A stretch of 15,287 bases of DNA, from NCBI GenBank assembly GCA_002292215.1, contig DBBN01000024.1:1-15287 (forward strand), read 5' to 3'. Below the pieces are notes generated by a model. It saw only the letters and a program-made list of their open reading frames with translations. It was not told the DNA's origin and did not search any database. The number at the start of each line of letters is the position of its first letter. Within the stretch, counting starts at the first letter, position 1. The stretch comes from Glaciecola sp. UBA983 (GTDB lineage Bacteria; Pseudomonadota; Gammaproteobacteria; Enterobacterales; Alteromonadaceae). The position numbers and the translations under genes are program-made. This document shows, piece by piece, positions 15,287-15,287 of this stretch.

Positions 15287-15287
15287 A

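Overview
The window looks like ordinary chromosome from a marine-type gammaproteobacterium of the Alteromonadales (Shewanella/Moritella-like). The evidence is AT-rich DNA, an Fnr/EtrA orthologue very close to E. coli FNR, and the order ccoP - ccoH - ccoI - ccoS - TauE-like - fnr - uspE - ttcA, which is familiar from that group. The genus cannot be fixed from the sequence alone. I see no insertion sequence, phage gene, CRISPR array or rRNA.

Left half, + strand (1-7400). The 3' part of a tRNA-Leu(UAA) is followed by a run of six closely spaced or overlapping genes. They are a periplasmic adaptor, an RND drug/proton antiporter, a RhtB/LysE-type exporter, an unrecognised multi-span membrane protein, a Bax-like glucosaminidase and a small secreted DUF2987-like protein. 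The first three are all efflux functions; the last three look like envelope proteins. No outer-membrane channel and no dedicated regulator is present, so the pump presumably uses a TolC-like channel encoded elsewhere.

Right half, - strand (7475-15286). Read in the direction of transcription, it begins with the last 53 codons of ccoP (diheme subunit of cbb3 cytochrome oxidase) and a rho-independent terminator. Then comes the oxidase assembly set ccoH, ccoI (Cu+ P-type ATPase), ccoS and a TauE/DsbD-like membrane protein. After it come fnr, uspE, ttcA and rssA. The two halves converge at about 7400-7475, where a hairpin lies between the stop codons.

How they fit together: the right half is a low-oxygen module. 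CcoH/I/S build a high-affinity copper-haem oxidase. Fnr senses oxygen through a [4Fe-4S] cluster. UspE is a stress protein, and its promoter carries a near-perfect FNR box placed exactly where a class II FNR-activated promoter needs it. TtcA is another Fe-S enzyme, acting in tRNA thiolation. The most useful new observations are the uspE FNR promoter, the outer-membrane-factor-docking motif in an adaptor with no local channel gene, the unusually long Pro/Ser/Thr-rich tail on CcoS, and the conserved-looking but uncharacterised trio (membrane protein, Bax, DUF2987). I found no convincing wholly new system.
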